The position numbers were made by a program, and so were the translations under genes. A model generated the notes under the pieces. The model saw nothing but the letters and a program-made list of their open reading frames with translations, did not search any database and was not told the origin of the DNA. Below are positions 1-6,376 of a stretch of DNA of 9,876 nucleotides, piece after piece. Position 1 is the first letter of the stretch. Each line of letters starts with the position of its first letter. This stretch comes from Acidimicrobiales bacterium (GTDB taxonomy: Bacteria > Actinomycetota > Acidimicrobiia > Acidimicrobiales > JAKAVM01): positions 1 through 9,876 of the forward strand of contig DAIDIS010000100.1 in assembly GCA_027451785.1 (NCBI GenBank). The letters run 5' to 3'.

Positions 1-1
1 A

Positions 2-403
2 GGATTGGTATCCGGCGCAGGGTTCAAAACCGGCTTGGCCGGTGTGGCAGCCTTCATCGGGCTGGCGACCGTTTGGGCGCTCGCCTATTCGGGTTTCCCC
101 TATGCGATAGCGCTAAAGTCGGGCAGCCCGGATGCGGTACAGGCTGCGAGCTTCATGCTCTTCTTCCCGTTTGCATTCTTGACCACGGCATTCCTGCCAG
201 TAAACGAGCTTGCCGGCTGGATGCAGCCGATCGCGAGATGGAACCCGGTTACCTATTTCCTGAAGGGCATGAGGTCGCTGCTCGTAACCGGATGGTCGGC
301 CAGCGCCCTTGAAGGTATGGCAGTGGCAGTCGTCGTAGTCGGTGCAGCTGGTATGACCCTTGCCGCCCGTGCCCTAAAGGGCAGGATCGAGCGGGAGGGT
401 TAG
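2..403 (+). CDS. ABC-2 type transporter permease, DrrB-like (3' part only)
   Basis: Membrane subunit of a drug-type ABC exporter; the reading frame is open to the left edge, so the N-terminal part lies outside the window. About 133 residues are visible. From the TTG at base 5, hydrophobic segments lie at about residues 11-37, 46-63 and 101-120. Between the last two is the family signature: a 'FLPVNELAGWMQPIARWNP' stretch (64-81) followed by VTYFLKGMRSLL, matching the conserved loop of daunorubicin-resistance DrrB-type permeases. The usual partner is a separate ATPase, presumably encoded upstream. The stop is only two bases before the next start, so it is co-transcribed with the biosynthetic-looking genes. 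It most likely exports the pathway product. Family call is firm; substrate is inferred from context. Confidence 0.85.
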   Translation, partial: GLVSGAGFKTGLAGVAAFIGLATVWALAYSGFPYAIALKSGSPDAVQAASFMLFFPFAFLTTAFLPVNELAGWMQPIARWNPVTYFLKGMRSLLVTGWSASALEGMAVAVVVVGAAGMTLAARALKGRIEREG

Positions 404-405
404 CG

Positions 406-1872
406 ATGCGGACAACCAACTTCTCCCTTGGGCCTCGGGCTGCACGATCCGAGTGCCAGCTGCTCGGTATCACCGCCTACACTCCCCTCCAGTACTTGAG
501 GGTGGCTCCCAAGGCGATAAAGGTAATGAGAGCTGCGAAACGAAGCCCGGGATATATGGGGCATAAGACCTGGGTCAAGCCGCCTCTGGTCGTGTATGCC
601 CTGAGTTTCTGGGAGAGCGAAGAAGCGCTGATGGAATTCGCCAAGCTGCCGGTACATCGCGAGATTCAGCGGTGGGCGGCGAAGGGAAACGTGAAGGCCA
701 GCTCATTCAGGGTCACTAGATCCGATGAATCGGGTTACACGACGGGAGTTTGGCGAGCCGAGGCAGGGCGCGCCGCGGCTCACACATCACCGAAAGTCGA
801 CCTGGACGCCTTCGCTTCGACTGTTCTCGAAAACTTGGACGGTGGCGGGCGACATGTCATTGACCCGACGGCACCGGCAACTGTCGTTGTCATTGGAAAC
901 CGAAGCAATGCCGGGATGGCGGAGGGTTACATCGCGGAGCACCTCGTCTCCGAGATTTGGCGAGTTCCGGTGGTACAGGTGGCGACCGCCAAAGGCACTC
1001 CGGGATTTGCGAAACGAATCGCCAGGAGAGATATTCGGCGGGGTGCGGAACGGCACAGAGCCCAGCTTGAGTCGCTGGTCCCACACCCGGAGCTCGATCC
1101 TAATAGTTACCTTAGTTACCTAGTCGACTGGACCGGACAGGTTACGGACCGAGTGGGCTATGCGCACGAATCTGAGAACCTGGCTCTTCTACTTGTTGGG
1201 CGAGATGGCCGGATCTTGTGCTCCGGAGGCAGCGACAATATCCAGCTGTTTATTGAGCTGGCCGCCAAGGCGCTCGCCTGCACGACAGCTCAGCCAAACT
1301 TGAATGCGCGAGTCGAAAGTATGGATTCAGCCGGCGTTGGCCGAGCCCGGAGTGTCACCTGTAGTCGTGGAATCATTCCCGGGAATTGCGGAGCAAGCTC
1401 CGGTATTTTCGAAGGAATTGAGCTGGAAGCCCCCGATGGCGGCCCGTTCGATAGGGATTGGCTGGGTTCAGCCCAAACGGTACTGGTCTTCGGGAATCGA
1501 AGTAACGCAGCCGAAGTCGCAAAGTTCTCAAGGGACCTGCTATTCGACAATCCCACCTCGAAAGTGATTGAGATCGTTTGTGCAACCAACGTTCCCCGAT
1601 TTGCGCTCCCCAAGCTCCGTTCGGACTTGGCACGCGGGCTGGAGGGCCAAAGGAAGGCTTTGGGACCGCAGGCTCACAGCCTTAGGGTGGCCGTCGACAG
1701 CGTCGGCGCTCTTTGCCGTGTGTTCGGGTTCGGGCCTCGCAGCGAAGACATTCATGTTGTGGGGTTCGGGCCGGGCGGCGAGCTGGTGGAAGGTGCAGGG
1801 TCGGTGGGTGCGCGCCATGTAGCCGCGTTTTTTGCTTCGAGCTCCTTAGGTTCAATGGAGCTGGCGTCATGA
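406..1872 (+). CDS. ABM-like domain fused to two thioredoxin-fold-like repeats, function unknown
   Basis: 488 aa from an ATG preceded by GGGAGG at a good distance and two bases after the permease stop. Residues about 18-105 resemble the dimeric alpha/beta-barrel (ABM / DUF3291-like) fold: 'LGITAYTPLQYL', a GYMGHKTW turn, then LSFWESEEALMEF, comparable to the SEW..E.F signature of the small ABM proteins downstream. The rest is an internal duplication. Each half begins with VVxGNRSNA (V162-A169 and V361-A368) and continues with a long basic helix (203-219; 403-418). It then has a strand-turn-strand resembling the end of a thioredoxin/redoxin fold (LLLVGRDGRILCSGG at 261-275; VVGFGPGGELVEGAG at 451-465). 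No CxxC is present, so thiol redox activity is unlikely. Linker 293-356 is variable. Each repeat may have arisen from a redoxin-like domain used for binding. A TTA codon encodes L481. I do not recognise a characterised homologue. Confidence 0.75.
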   Translation: MRTTNFSLGPRAARSECQLLGITAYTPLQYLRVAPKAIKVMRAAKRSPGYMGHKTWVKPPLVVYALSFWESEEALMEFAKLPVHREIQRWAAKGNVKASSFRVTRSDESGYTTGVWRAEAGRAAAHTSPKVDLDAFASTVLENLDGGGRHVIDPTAPATVVVIGNRSNAGMAEGYIAEHLVSEIWRVPVVQVATAKGTPGFAKRIARRDIRRGAERHRAQLESLVPHPELDPNSYLSYLVDWTGQVTDRVGYAHESENLALLLVGRDGRILCSGGSDNIQLFIELAAKALACTTAQPNLNARVESMDSAGVGRARSVTCSRGIIPGNCGASSGIFEGIELEAPDGGPFDRDWLGSAQTVLVFGNRSNAAEVAKFSRDLLFDNPTSKVIEIVCATNVPRFALPKLRSDLARGLEGQRKALGPQAHSLRVAVDSVGALCRVFGFGPRSEDIHVVGFGPGGELVEGAGSVGARHVAAFFASSSLGSMELAS

Positions 1873-2642
1873 GCGCTGTCAGCACATTGGAAATCGCGGC
1901 GGAAAGTCCGGCCCGCTTCAACGGCCAAGTGGTGGTGATTTCGGGCGCGAGCCGGGGGATCGGCAGGGCATGCGCTGAGGCTTTCGTCTCCGCCGGCGCG
2001 ACTGTTGTCGGGGTTTCGCTTAGAAAGTCGGAGGAGCAACGGAGGCTTTCGGAGCTCTTTGAGGCGGCCGATAATGGGTCCTACGCGGTCACTTGTGACG
2101 TCGCCGATCCCGATGAGGTGAAACGGCTGGGTGCCGATCTGGTGGATTCGTTTGAGTCGATTCAAGTACTCGTCAACAATGCCGGGGTGGTCTCTCACGC
2201 TCCCTTAGAGGAGATGCAACTTGCCGAGTGGGAGCGAGTTATCAATTCCAACCTAACGTCGATGCTTTTGATGACCCAGGCATCTATCCCACTAATGAGG
2301 GAAGGATCGTCGATTATCAACGTGACTTCGGCGGTTGCAACGGTCGGAATGGTGGCAAGGAGTCATTACACTGCGGCAAAAGCCGGAGTGGTGGGCTTCA
2401 CTCGTTCGGTGTGTAAAGAGCTTGGTCCTCGCGGAATCAGGGCCAACTGTGTAGCACCGGGAATCATCGAAACCGACCAAGTAGCGGACCTGAGTCCCGA
2501 GCAACGGGCGCGCTACGGGTCATTGGCGGCACTCGGAAGGCTGGGAAGCCCACATGACGTGGCAAAGGCGGTTCTTTTCCTTGCAGGCGACGAGGCCCGC
2601 TTCGTAAGCGGCGTAACGCTTAATGTCGACGGAGGTATTTGA
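1869..2642 (+). CDS. Short-chain dehydrogenase/reductase, FabG-like
   Basis: 257-aa classical SDR, probably an NADP(H)-dependent beta-ketoacyl or polyketide ketoreductase acting in the cytosol. The ATG overlaps the previous stop (ATGA) and has GGAG at 1857-1860, eight bases upstream. The open frame extends further 5', but that part overlaps the preceding gene and is not protein-like. All family motifs are intact: cofactor-binding GASRGIG at 26-32, NNAG at 103-106, catalytic N128, S154, Y167 and K171 with the usual 13-residue Ser-Tyr spacing, and a C-terminal 'VSGVTLNVDGG' close. The tail 'LGRLGSPHDVAKAVLFLAG' is typical of FabG. A primary-metabolism FabG is possible, but its place between an ABM fusion and ABM proteins favours a tailoring role. 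Leucine in 'APLEEM' is TTA. Confidence 0.92.
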   Translation: MSAVSTLEIAAESPARFNGQVVVISGASRGIGRACAEAFVSAGATVVGVSLRKSEEQRRLSELFEAADNGSYAVTCDVADPDEVKRLGADLVDSFESIQVLVNNAGVVSHAPLEEMQLAEWERVINSNLTSMLLMTQASIPLMREGSSIINVTSAVATVGMVARSHYTAAKAGVVGFTRSVCKELGPRGIRANCVAPGIIETDQVADLSPEQRARYGSLAALGRLGSPHDVAKAVLFLAGDEARFVSGVTLNVDGGI

Positions 2643-2647
2643 GTCTG

Positions 2648-2956
2648 ATGTCATTCAGGGCAGAGTTGAAAATGAGGGTTTCGTCCACTTCCGGTCCAAA
2701 GTTCCTGGACGCTTGGGGACGAGTAGCCCGGGGGGCGACCAGCTGGAATGGCTTGCTTGCCCAGAGCATTTCAAGGCCCGTCGGCTCGCACGATGAGTTC
2801 GTGATCATATCCGAGTGGGATGACGAAGAGTCTTTCAGGGCCTTCGAGACCGACCCTCTCCAAGAGGAGCTCACGTCCGTGCTGAGGGAGTTACGGCTCA
2901 GCTCATCAATGAGCCTCTTCGAGGTAATCGAACGGGTCGTTTCCGCTGAGAGCTGA
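2648..2956 (+). CDS. Small ABM-family protein (putative antibiotic biosynthesis monooxygenase)
   Basis: 102 aa from ATG 2648. A TTG at 2639 overlaps the SDR stop in frame, but the GGAGG at 2631-2635 is only three bases before it; from ATG 2648 that GGAGG is 12 bases away, so the start is not certain. A later ATG at 2672 would cut off the first beta-strand. The fold is the ABM dimeric alpha/beta barrel: strand (FRAELKMRV), helix (FLDAWGRVA), then VIISEW at 52-57 followed by DDEESFRAFETDP. ABM proteins of polyketide clusters, such as ActVA-Orf6, oxidise phenolic rings to quinones without cofactor, though relatives act as cyclases or have lost activity. Length of about 100 aa is normal. Substrate unknown. 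Confidence 0.8.
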   Translation: MSFRAELKMRVSSTSGPKFLDAWGRVARGATSWNGLLAQSISRPVGSHDEFVIISEWDDEESFRAFETDPLQEELTSVLRELRLSSSMSLFEVIERVVSAES

Positions 2957-3007
2957 TCTACAAAGTCGCTGACGATTCAAGACACAAACCAAAAGAAGGA
3001 GATTCAG

Positions 3008-3325
3008 GTGGCAGTACGAGTAATGGTTCATGCGTCCGTGCTTGAAGGGCATGAGCGGGATTTCGAGGCCGCTTTCGCCGAAGTTACGGGCGAGGTAGCG
3101 GGGACGCCGGGTCACCGGCGAGACGAGCTTTTGAGAGGCGCCCAACCTGGGAGTTACATCCTCTTGAGCGAGTGGGACTCTAAGGAGGACTTCCTCATGT
3201 GGGAAGACGACCCAATTCACAAAAAGACCACGACGCCGATGAGGCCTCATTGGGGAGGTCCGGTCCGAAGGGAGATATGGGACGTAGCAGTATCCCGTTA
3301 CGAAGCGATGGGAGGCGTGAGGTGA
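3008..3325 (+). CDS. Small ABM-family protein, second copy
   Basis: 105 aa starting at GTG 3008, with AAGGAG at 2996-3001 six bases upstream. Same fold as its neighbour: N-terminal strand VRVMVHASV, helix ERDFEAAFAEV, a GHRRDELL segment at 35-42 and the signature YILLSEWDSKEDFLMWEDDP at 50-69. It is clearly a diverged paralogue of the proteins encoded just before and just after: all three share a hydrophobic residue pair, SEW, then E.F..W/F-E. Several histidines (H8, H15, H36, H71, H81) could be ligands or acid/base residues, but none can be assigned. Likely acts on a cyclised polyketide intermediate, as a monooxygenase, cyclase or shaping subunit. The 51-base gap before it shows no promoter or terminator. 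Confidence 0.82.
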   Translation: MAVRVMVHASVLEGHERDFEAAFAEVTGEVAGTPGHRRDELLRGAQPGSYILLSEWDSKEDFLMWEDDPIHKKTTTPMRPHWGGPVRREIWDVAVSRYEAMGGVR

Positions 3326-3735
3326 AGGTTCATGTATTGGTGGAGGCGGAGGTTCACAGCGGAGACGTCCTCGCGTTGCGAGAAGGTTTCGACGAAATCC
3401 GCGATGTCTTTGAAGACGTGAAAGGGTTTCACTGGGACGAGCTGTATGTATGTGGTCCCAGGGCCTTCATATTGAGCGAGTGGAAGAGCAACGAGAGCTT
3501 TGACGAATGGGAGAATAGCTCTTGCCACCTTCATGTCGGCGATGCTCTTCGGGGACTGTGGCTCCCGACTGGGAGACACGTTCTGGATGGAAGACGCCGT
3601 ATGAAGCCGAGGTTCCAAAACGTCTTACGTGGAGTTGCAGCTGCTGGATTGTCCAGTGGGGCGTTCTTTGGGCTTTTTGCCGAGTCTGACTTCGAGACGC
3701 CCTACGAGCTGGGAGCAGTGCGCAAAGCCTCCTAG
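3322..3735 (+). CDS. ABM-family protein, third copy, with C-terminal extension
   Basis: 137 aa. GTG 3322 overlaps the preceding stop (GTGA) and follows GGAGG at 3311-3315 by six bases, so translation is probably coupled. The longer open frame starting at 3199 lies inside the previous gene and is not used. Residues 1-90 are ABM-like: KVHVLVEAEV strand, GFHWDELY at 35-42, and FILSEWKSNESFDEWEN at 49-65, closely parallel to the upstream copy. Unlike its neighbours it carries about 40 extra residues, with a small-residue-rich hydrophobic stretch at about 101-119 (VLRGVAAAGLSSGAFFGLF) that could be an extra helix or a weak membrane-association segment. Last gene of the operon; a terminator hairpin follows 38 bases later. 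Confidence 0.78.
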   Translation: MKVHVLVEAEVHSGDVLALREGFDEIRDVFEDVKGFHWDELYVCGPRAFILSEWKSNESFDEWENSSCHLHVGDALRGLWLPTGRHVLDGRRRMKPRFQNVLRGVAAAGLSSGAFFGLFAESDFETPYELGAVRKAS

Positions 3736-4012
3736 TAATGCCGAGAGACAGAGGCATCGGGAGATTGCCGTAAAAAGCGGGTCCGCCGGCCGGGCCCGCT
3801 TTTGCATGTCAGGCCTCGCCCGGCGACCTCAATACTTGCGGGAAGTTGTCTTGCCTTATGGTCGCTTCAGGACCTGTTGCTTGCAGGATCGGTGTATTAG
3901 CTGTCGAGGGAGTCGAGCCGCCGTATCAACCCACGCGTCAGGACCCCGGCAAATCCATCTGCCGGGGCCGCATCTGCGACGCTTTGATCTGCTTTCCAGA
4001 TAGTCGGTCGGC
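3736..4012. other. Convergent intergenic region
   Basis: 277 bases between the end of the ABM operon and the end of the carboxyltransferase gene. Besides the terminator hairpin it holds a second stem-loop at 3944-3967 (CCCCGGCA / TGCCGGGG, 8 bp, eight-base loop) without a T-run on either strand. That one may assist termination or 3'-end stability of the minus-strand transcript. Open frames here have no ribosome site and no recognisable protein, so I call no gene. Confidence 0.6.
3773..3803 (+). terminator. Rho-independent-type hairpin between convergent genes
   Basis: A 13-bp stem: AAAAGCGGGTCCG pairs with CGGGCCCGCTTTT, with one G-U pair and a five-base loop CCGGC. The A-run on one side and T-run on the other mean it can work for transcripts from either direction. 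It lies 38 bases after the ABM operon stop and about 210 bases beyond the end of the opposing carboxyltransferase gene. The T-run is short (four), so efficiency is uncertain. Confidence 0.75.
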
Positions 4013-5707
4013 CTACAAGGGCATGTTCGAGTGCTTGCGCTGAGGCAGAGACTCCTTCTTGCTCCTGAGTAGCTTGAAGCACTTAACAAGCGCGATTCTT
4101 GTGTCTGCTGGATCAATGATCGCATCCACGAACCCTTTCTCGGCCGCTACCAGGGGGTTCATCATCTCTTCCTTGTACTCGGCAATACGAAGTTCCCGGA
4201 TCCTCTCCGGATCCTTCGATTTGGCTATCTCGCGTTTGAAGATGATGTTGGCAGCACCCTCTGCTCCCATGACGGCGATCTCGTTGGTAGGCCAATCGAG
4301 GACGAAGTCGTCGCCGACTGATTTGGAGTCCATGACTATATAGGCGCCCCCATACGACTTCCTCAAGATAACGCAGACTCTCGGGACGCTTGCCTCGCAG
4401 TATGCGTAGAGGAGCTTTGCTCCCCGACGGATGATCCCTGAGCGCTCCTGGTCCTTCCCCGGCATGAACCCGGGAACGTCGACCAACGTAAGGAGTGGGA
4501 TGTTGAACGCGTCGCAGAACCTTACGAACCGAGCGGCCTTCTCGGACGCATCAATATCCAAGACGCCGGCAAGGTGGTTTGGTTGGTTGGCAACGACTCC
4601 GATGGTCTGTCCATCCAAGCGGGCGAACCCACAGATCACGTTACGGGCGAAGGCGGAGTGAATCTCCATCAGCTCGCCGTCGTCCACGATCTCGTAGATG
4701 ACCTCCCGAACGTCGTACGAGGCTTGCGTTGCGGCTGGGACCAATGTTCGAAGATCCGGGCAACTCCTGTCAGCAGCGTCGGAACTCATGACGGTCGGAG
4801 GTACCTCAAGGTTGTTCGAAGGAAGCATGCTTACTAAGAACCGGACCTCCTCAAGACAGGCTTCCTCGCTTTCGAAAACCGAAGCAGCGACACCTGTAAC
4901 GCACGCGTGTAGGCCGGCGCCTCCGAGATCGTCCTGTGTGACCTCTTCGCCGGTTACCGCTCTAATGACATCTGGACCGGTAATGTACATGTTCGAAACA
5001 CCGTCGACCATGAACACGAAGTCGGTCAGTGCCGGAGAGTAGACGGCACCCCCGGCACATGGCCCTAGTACGACGCTGATCTGAGGCACTACACCGGACA
5101 GGGCTGCGTTGCGGCGGAATATCCCACCGTAACCGTCCAACGCGGCGACACCTTCTTGAATTCTGGCCCCGGCACCATCGTTCAGAGCGACTACGGGAAC
5201 TCCGACACGCTCCGCCAGGTCAAGAAGCTCGTGGACCTTCGCTGCGTATGTTGCGCCGAGCGCCCCACCAAAAAGCCGAAAGTCCGATGCGTAAACAGCC
5301 ACAGGCCTGTCTTCGATGAGCCCCCAACCGGTAATGACGCCATCGGTAAAGGGGCGCTTATCTTCCAGACCGAAACCGGTGGCTTCGTGCCGGGCAAACA
5401 TTTGAAGCTCACAGAACGACCCTTCGTCGACCAGAGCTTCTATACGTTGCCGGGCAGTCATCTTGCCCTTGGAAGCTTGCCTGTCGGAGGCGGTGGGATC
5501 CTCGGTCTCTGCGGCAATCCGCTTCAGCTCTTCCAGTTCACTAAGCCGCTCTTGCATGGAGGGCTTTGTCATCCGCGGAACGAGTGGCTCCCGCCGGCCC
5601 TCAAGGACCTGGAAGCGCCGCCGTAGTTCCGAGGGGCTGAATAGGTTTCTGAACTCGCCTTCACCTTCGATAGCGGTGAGGAACGACGGTATTTCGGAAA
5701 CGCTCAC
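4013..5707 (-). CDS. Acyl-CoA carboxylase carboxyltransferase (beta) subunit, PccB/AccD family
   Basis: Transfers CO2 from carboxybiotin to an acyl-CoA, making malonyl- or methylmalonyl-CoA; it needs a biotinylated alpha subunit not encoded in this window. I choose GTG 5707 because AAGGAG sits ten bases upstream; this gives 564 aa. An ATG at 5797 lacks a ribosome site, and an ATG at 5572 gives the usual family length of about 520 but also lacks a good one. Positions are from GTG 5707: GKMTARQRIEALVD at 81-94, first oxyanion region GPCAGGAVYSPALTDF at 215-230, DVPGFMPGKDQE at 410-421, second oxyanion region GGAYIVM at 453-459, and MNPLVAAEKGFVDAIIDP near the end. The specificity residue, Asp422 in S. 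coelicolor PccB (GGAYD), is Ile457 here. The substitution is associated with acceptance of acetyl-CoA, so malonyl-CoA supply is likely. The first 45 residues are not part of the usual family core. Confidence 0.93.
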   Translation of the reverse strand: MSVSEIPSFLTAIEGEGEFRNLFSPSELRRRFQVLEGRREPLVPRMTKPSMQERLSELEELKRIAAETEDPTASDRQASKGKMTARQRIEALVDEGSFCELQMFARHEATGFGLEDKRPFTDGVITGWGLIEDRPVAVYASDFRLFGGALGATYAAKVHELLDLAERVGVPVVALNDGAGARIQEGVAALDGYGGIFRRNAALSGVVPQISVVLGPCAGGAVYSPALTDFVFMVDGVSNMYITGPDVIRAVTGEEVTQDDLGGAGLHACVTGVAASVFESEEACLEEVRFLVSMLPSNNLEVPPTVMSSDAADRSCPDLRTLVPAATQASYDVREVIYEIVDDGELMEIHSAFARNVICGFARLDGQTIGVVANQPNHLAGVLDIDASEKAARFVRFCDAFNIPLLTLVDVPGFMPGKDQERSGIIRRGAKLLYAYCEASVPRVCVILRKSYGGAYIVMDSKSVGDDFVLDWPTNEIAVMGAEGAANIIFKREIAKSKDPERIRELRIAEYKEEMMNPLVAAEKGFVDAIIDPADTRIALVKCFKLLRSKKESLPQRKHSNMPL

Positions 5708-5717
5708 TTCGGTAACA

Positions 5718-5723
5718 CTCCTT
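5718..5723 (-). promoter_or_regulatory. Ribosome binding site deciding the carboxyltransferase start
   Basis: AAGGAG on the minus strand, ten bases before GTG 5707. It is the only Shine-Dalgarno-like site near any of the candidate starts of this gene (ATG 5797, GTG 5707, ATG 5572), which is why the 45-residue N-terminal extension is kept in the protein. Confidence 0.6.
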
Positions 5724-5788
5724 GCTATCCGGCCCAAAGAGAATTCATTGGGCGGGCTCTTGATAAAACCGTGATGTGCATGTTGTAA

Positions 5789-5817
5789 GTGGAGCATCTA
5801 TAACAAGTAAATGTCAA
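5789..5817 (-). promoter_or_regulatory. Possible promoter of the carboxyltransferase gene
   Basis: On the minus strand, TGTTATAGAT (an extended -10-like TGn-TATAGA) lies at about 5796-5805, some 90 bases upstream of GTG 5707. A perfect TTGACA at 5812-5817 is nearby but only nine bases before the TATAGA, too close to pair with it as a standard sigma-70 promoter. Either element alone could be real; the call is weak. Confidence 0.25.
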
Positions 5818-6010
5818 TACAGAAAAGGGAAAATAACTGCTAAATGTAGTTGCATGTGCAATCAACATAAGGGGCCCGTGACCAGGAAGAATACTTGCAC
5901 AAACAACGGAAAATATCTCAAAAAATGACTTGCAATGCTCATCCCAATAGTTCAATCTATGAAAAAGCGAGCTTTGAGTATTTATTGAACAAGCCAGATA
6001 GGAGAGCGAG

Positions 6011-6376
6011 ATGTCTCAGGTATTCGCATTGACATTTACCGTAAAGCCGGGAAGTGAGGAGCGGGTCGCCGACCTGTTCAAGAAGAGTGGCAGGCCGGAC
6101 CACGTGATCCGGGACGCCGATGGAGAGCCGATCGGCAAGCTTCTTAGGACAAGAGTGTTTATGTCGGGCAATCGGATTGTTCGCGTTGTAGACAGCGAAC
6201 AAGACGTATTTACGGTTGCATCTCACATGAGGCAGCAACAAGAGGTCATCGACCTGGAGAGGGAACTTGAAGAATTCCTGGAGGAACCTCGCGATATGTC
6301 GACACCGGAGGCAGCCGCAGACTTCTTTGCCAACGCGATGATGAGCTGCGTTCTCGATCGGTCGAGTGATGAGTAG
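6011..6376 (+). CDS. SchA/CurD-like domain protein
   Basis: 121 aa with AGGAG at 6000-6004, six bases before ATG. The protein matches the SchA/CurD-like family known from type II PKS spore-pigment clusters (schA, curD): opening strand LTFTVKPGSEERV at 7-19, RTRVFMSGNRIVRVV at 46-60, a helix with paired charges (DLERELEEFLEEP, 81-93) and the EEPRDM motif at 91-96, followed by an FFANAM helix. The family's exact chemistry is not settled; it is thought to act with aromatic polyketide cyclisation or oxidation and belongs structurally with ABM-like ferredoxin-fold proteins. It leads the second operon and overlaps the next gene by eight bases. This is the strongest single pointer to an aromatic polyketide pathway. 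Confidence 0.85.
   Translation: MSQVFALTFTVKPGSEERVADLFKKSGRPDHVIRDADGEPIGKLLRTRVFMSGNRIVRVVDSEQDVFTVASHMRQQQEVIDLERELEEFLEEPRDMSTPEAAADFFANAMMSCVLDRSSDE

Larger units (their letters stand above)
5708..6010. promoter_or_regulatory. Divergent AT-rich regulatory region with TTGCA half-sites
   Basis: 303 bases separate the carboxyltransferase (-) from the second operon (+). The outer part is much richer in A and T than the genes on either side. It contains an inverted repeat TTGCA-TG-TGCAA at 5850-5861. Further copies of ACTTGCA occur at 5893-5899 and 5928-5934, 35 bases apart, and a related ATGTGCAT lies at 5774-5781. These could be operator sites of a shared regulator controlling both directions. 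I see no convincing -35/-10 pair for the rightward operon, and no gene. Confidence 0.4.

Noticed and set aside
725..1123. 132-codon frame inside the ABM-fusion gene
   Set aside because: Out-of-frame shadow of the 488-aa gene, whose internal duplication proves its own frame is the coding one.
1713..1868. Upstream extension of the first SDR frame
   Set aside because: It lies inside the preceding gene and translates to Arg/Cys-rich sequence; ATG 1869 has GGAG and gives the standard SDR length.
3199..3321. Upstream extension of the third ABM frame
   Set aside because: It overlaps the second ABM gene in another frame; GTG 3322 with GGAGG fits far better.
3944..3967. 8-bp hairpin as a second terminator
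   Set aside because: The stem is sound but no T-run follows on either strand, so I note it only within the intergenic region.
3629..4003. 124-codon + strand frame running through the terminator
   Set aside because: Overlaps the end of the third ABM gene and crosses the hairpin at 3773-3803; rich in Arg/Cys/Ser with no recognisable domain and no ribosome site.
5156..5626. 156-codon open frame on the + strand
   Set aside because: It lies entirely antisense to the well-conserved carboxyltransferase gene and its translation shows no domain features; other + frames across 4059-5774 are likewise shadows.
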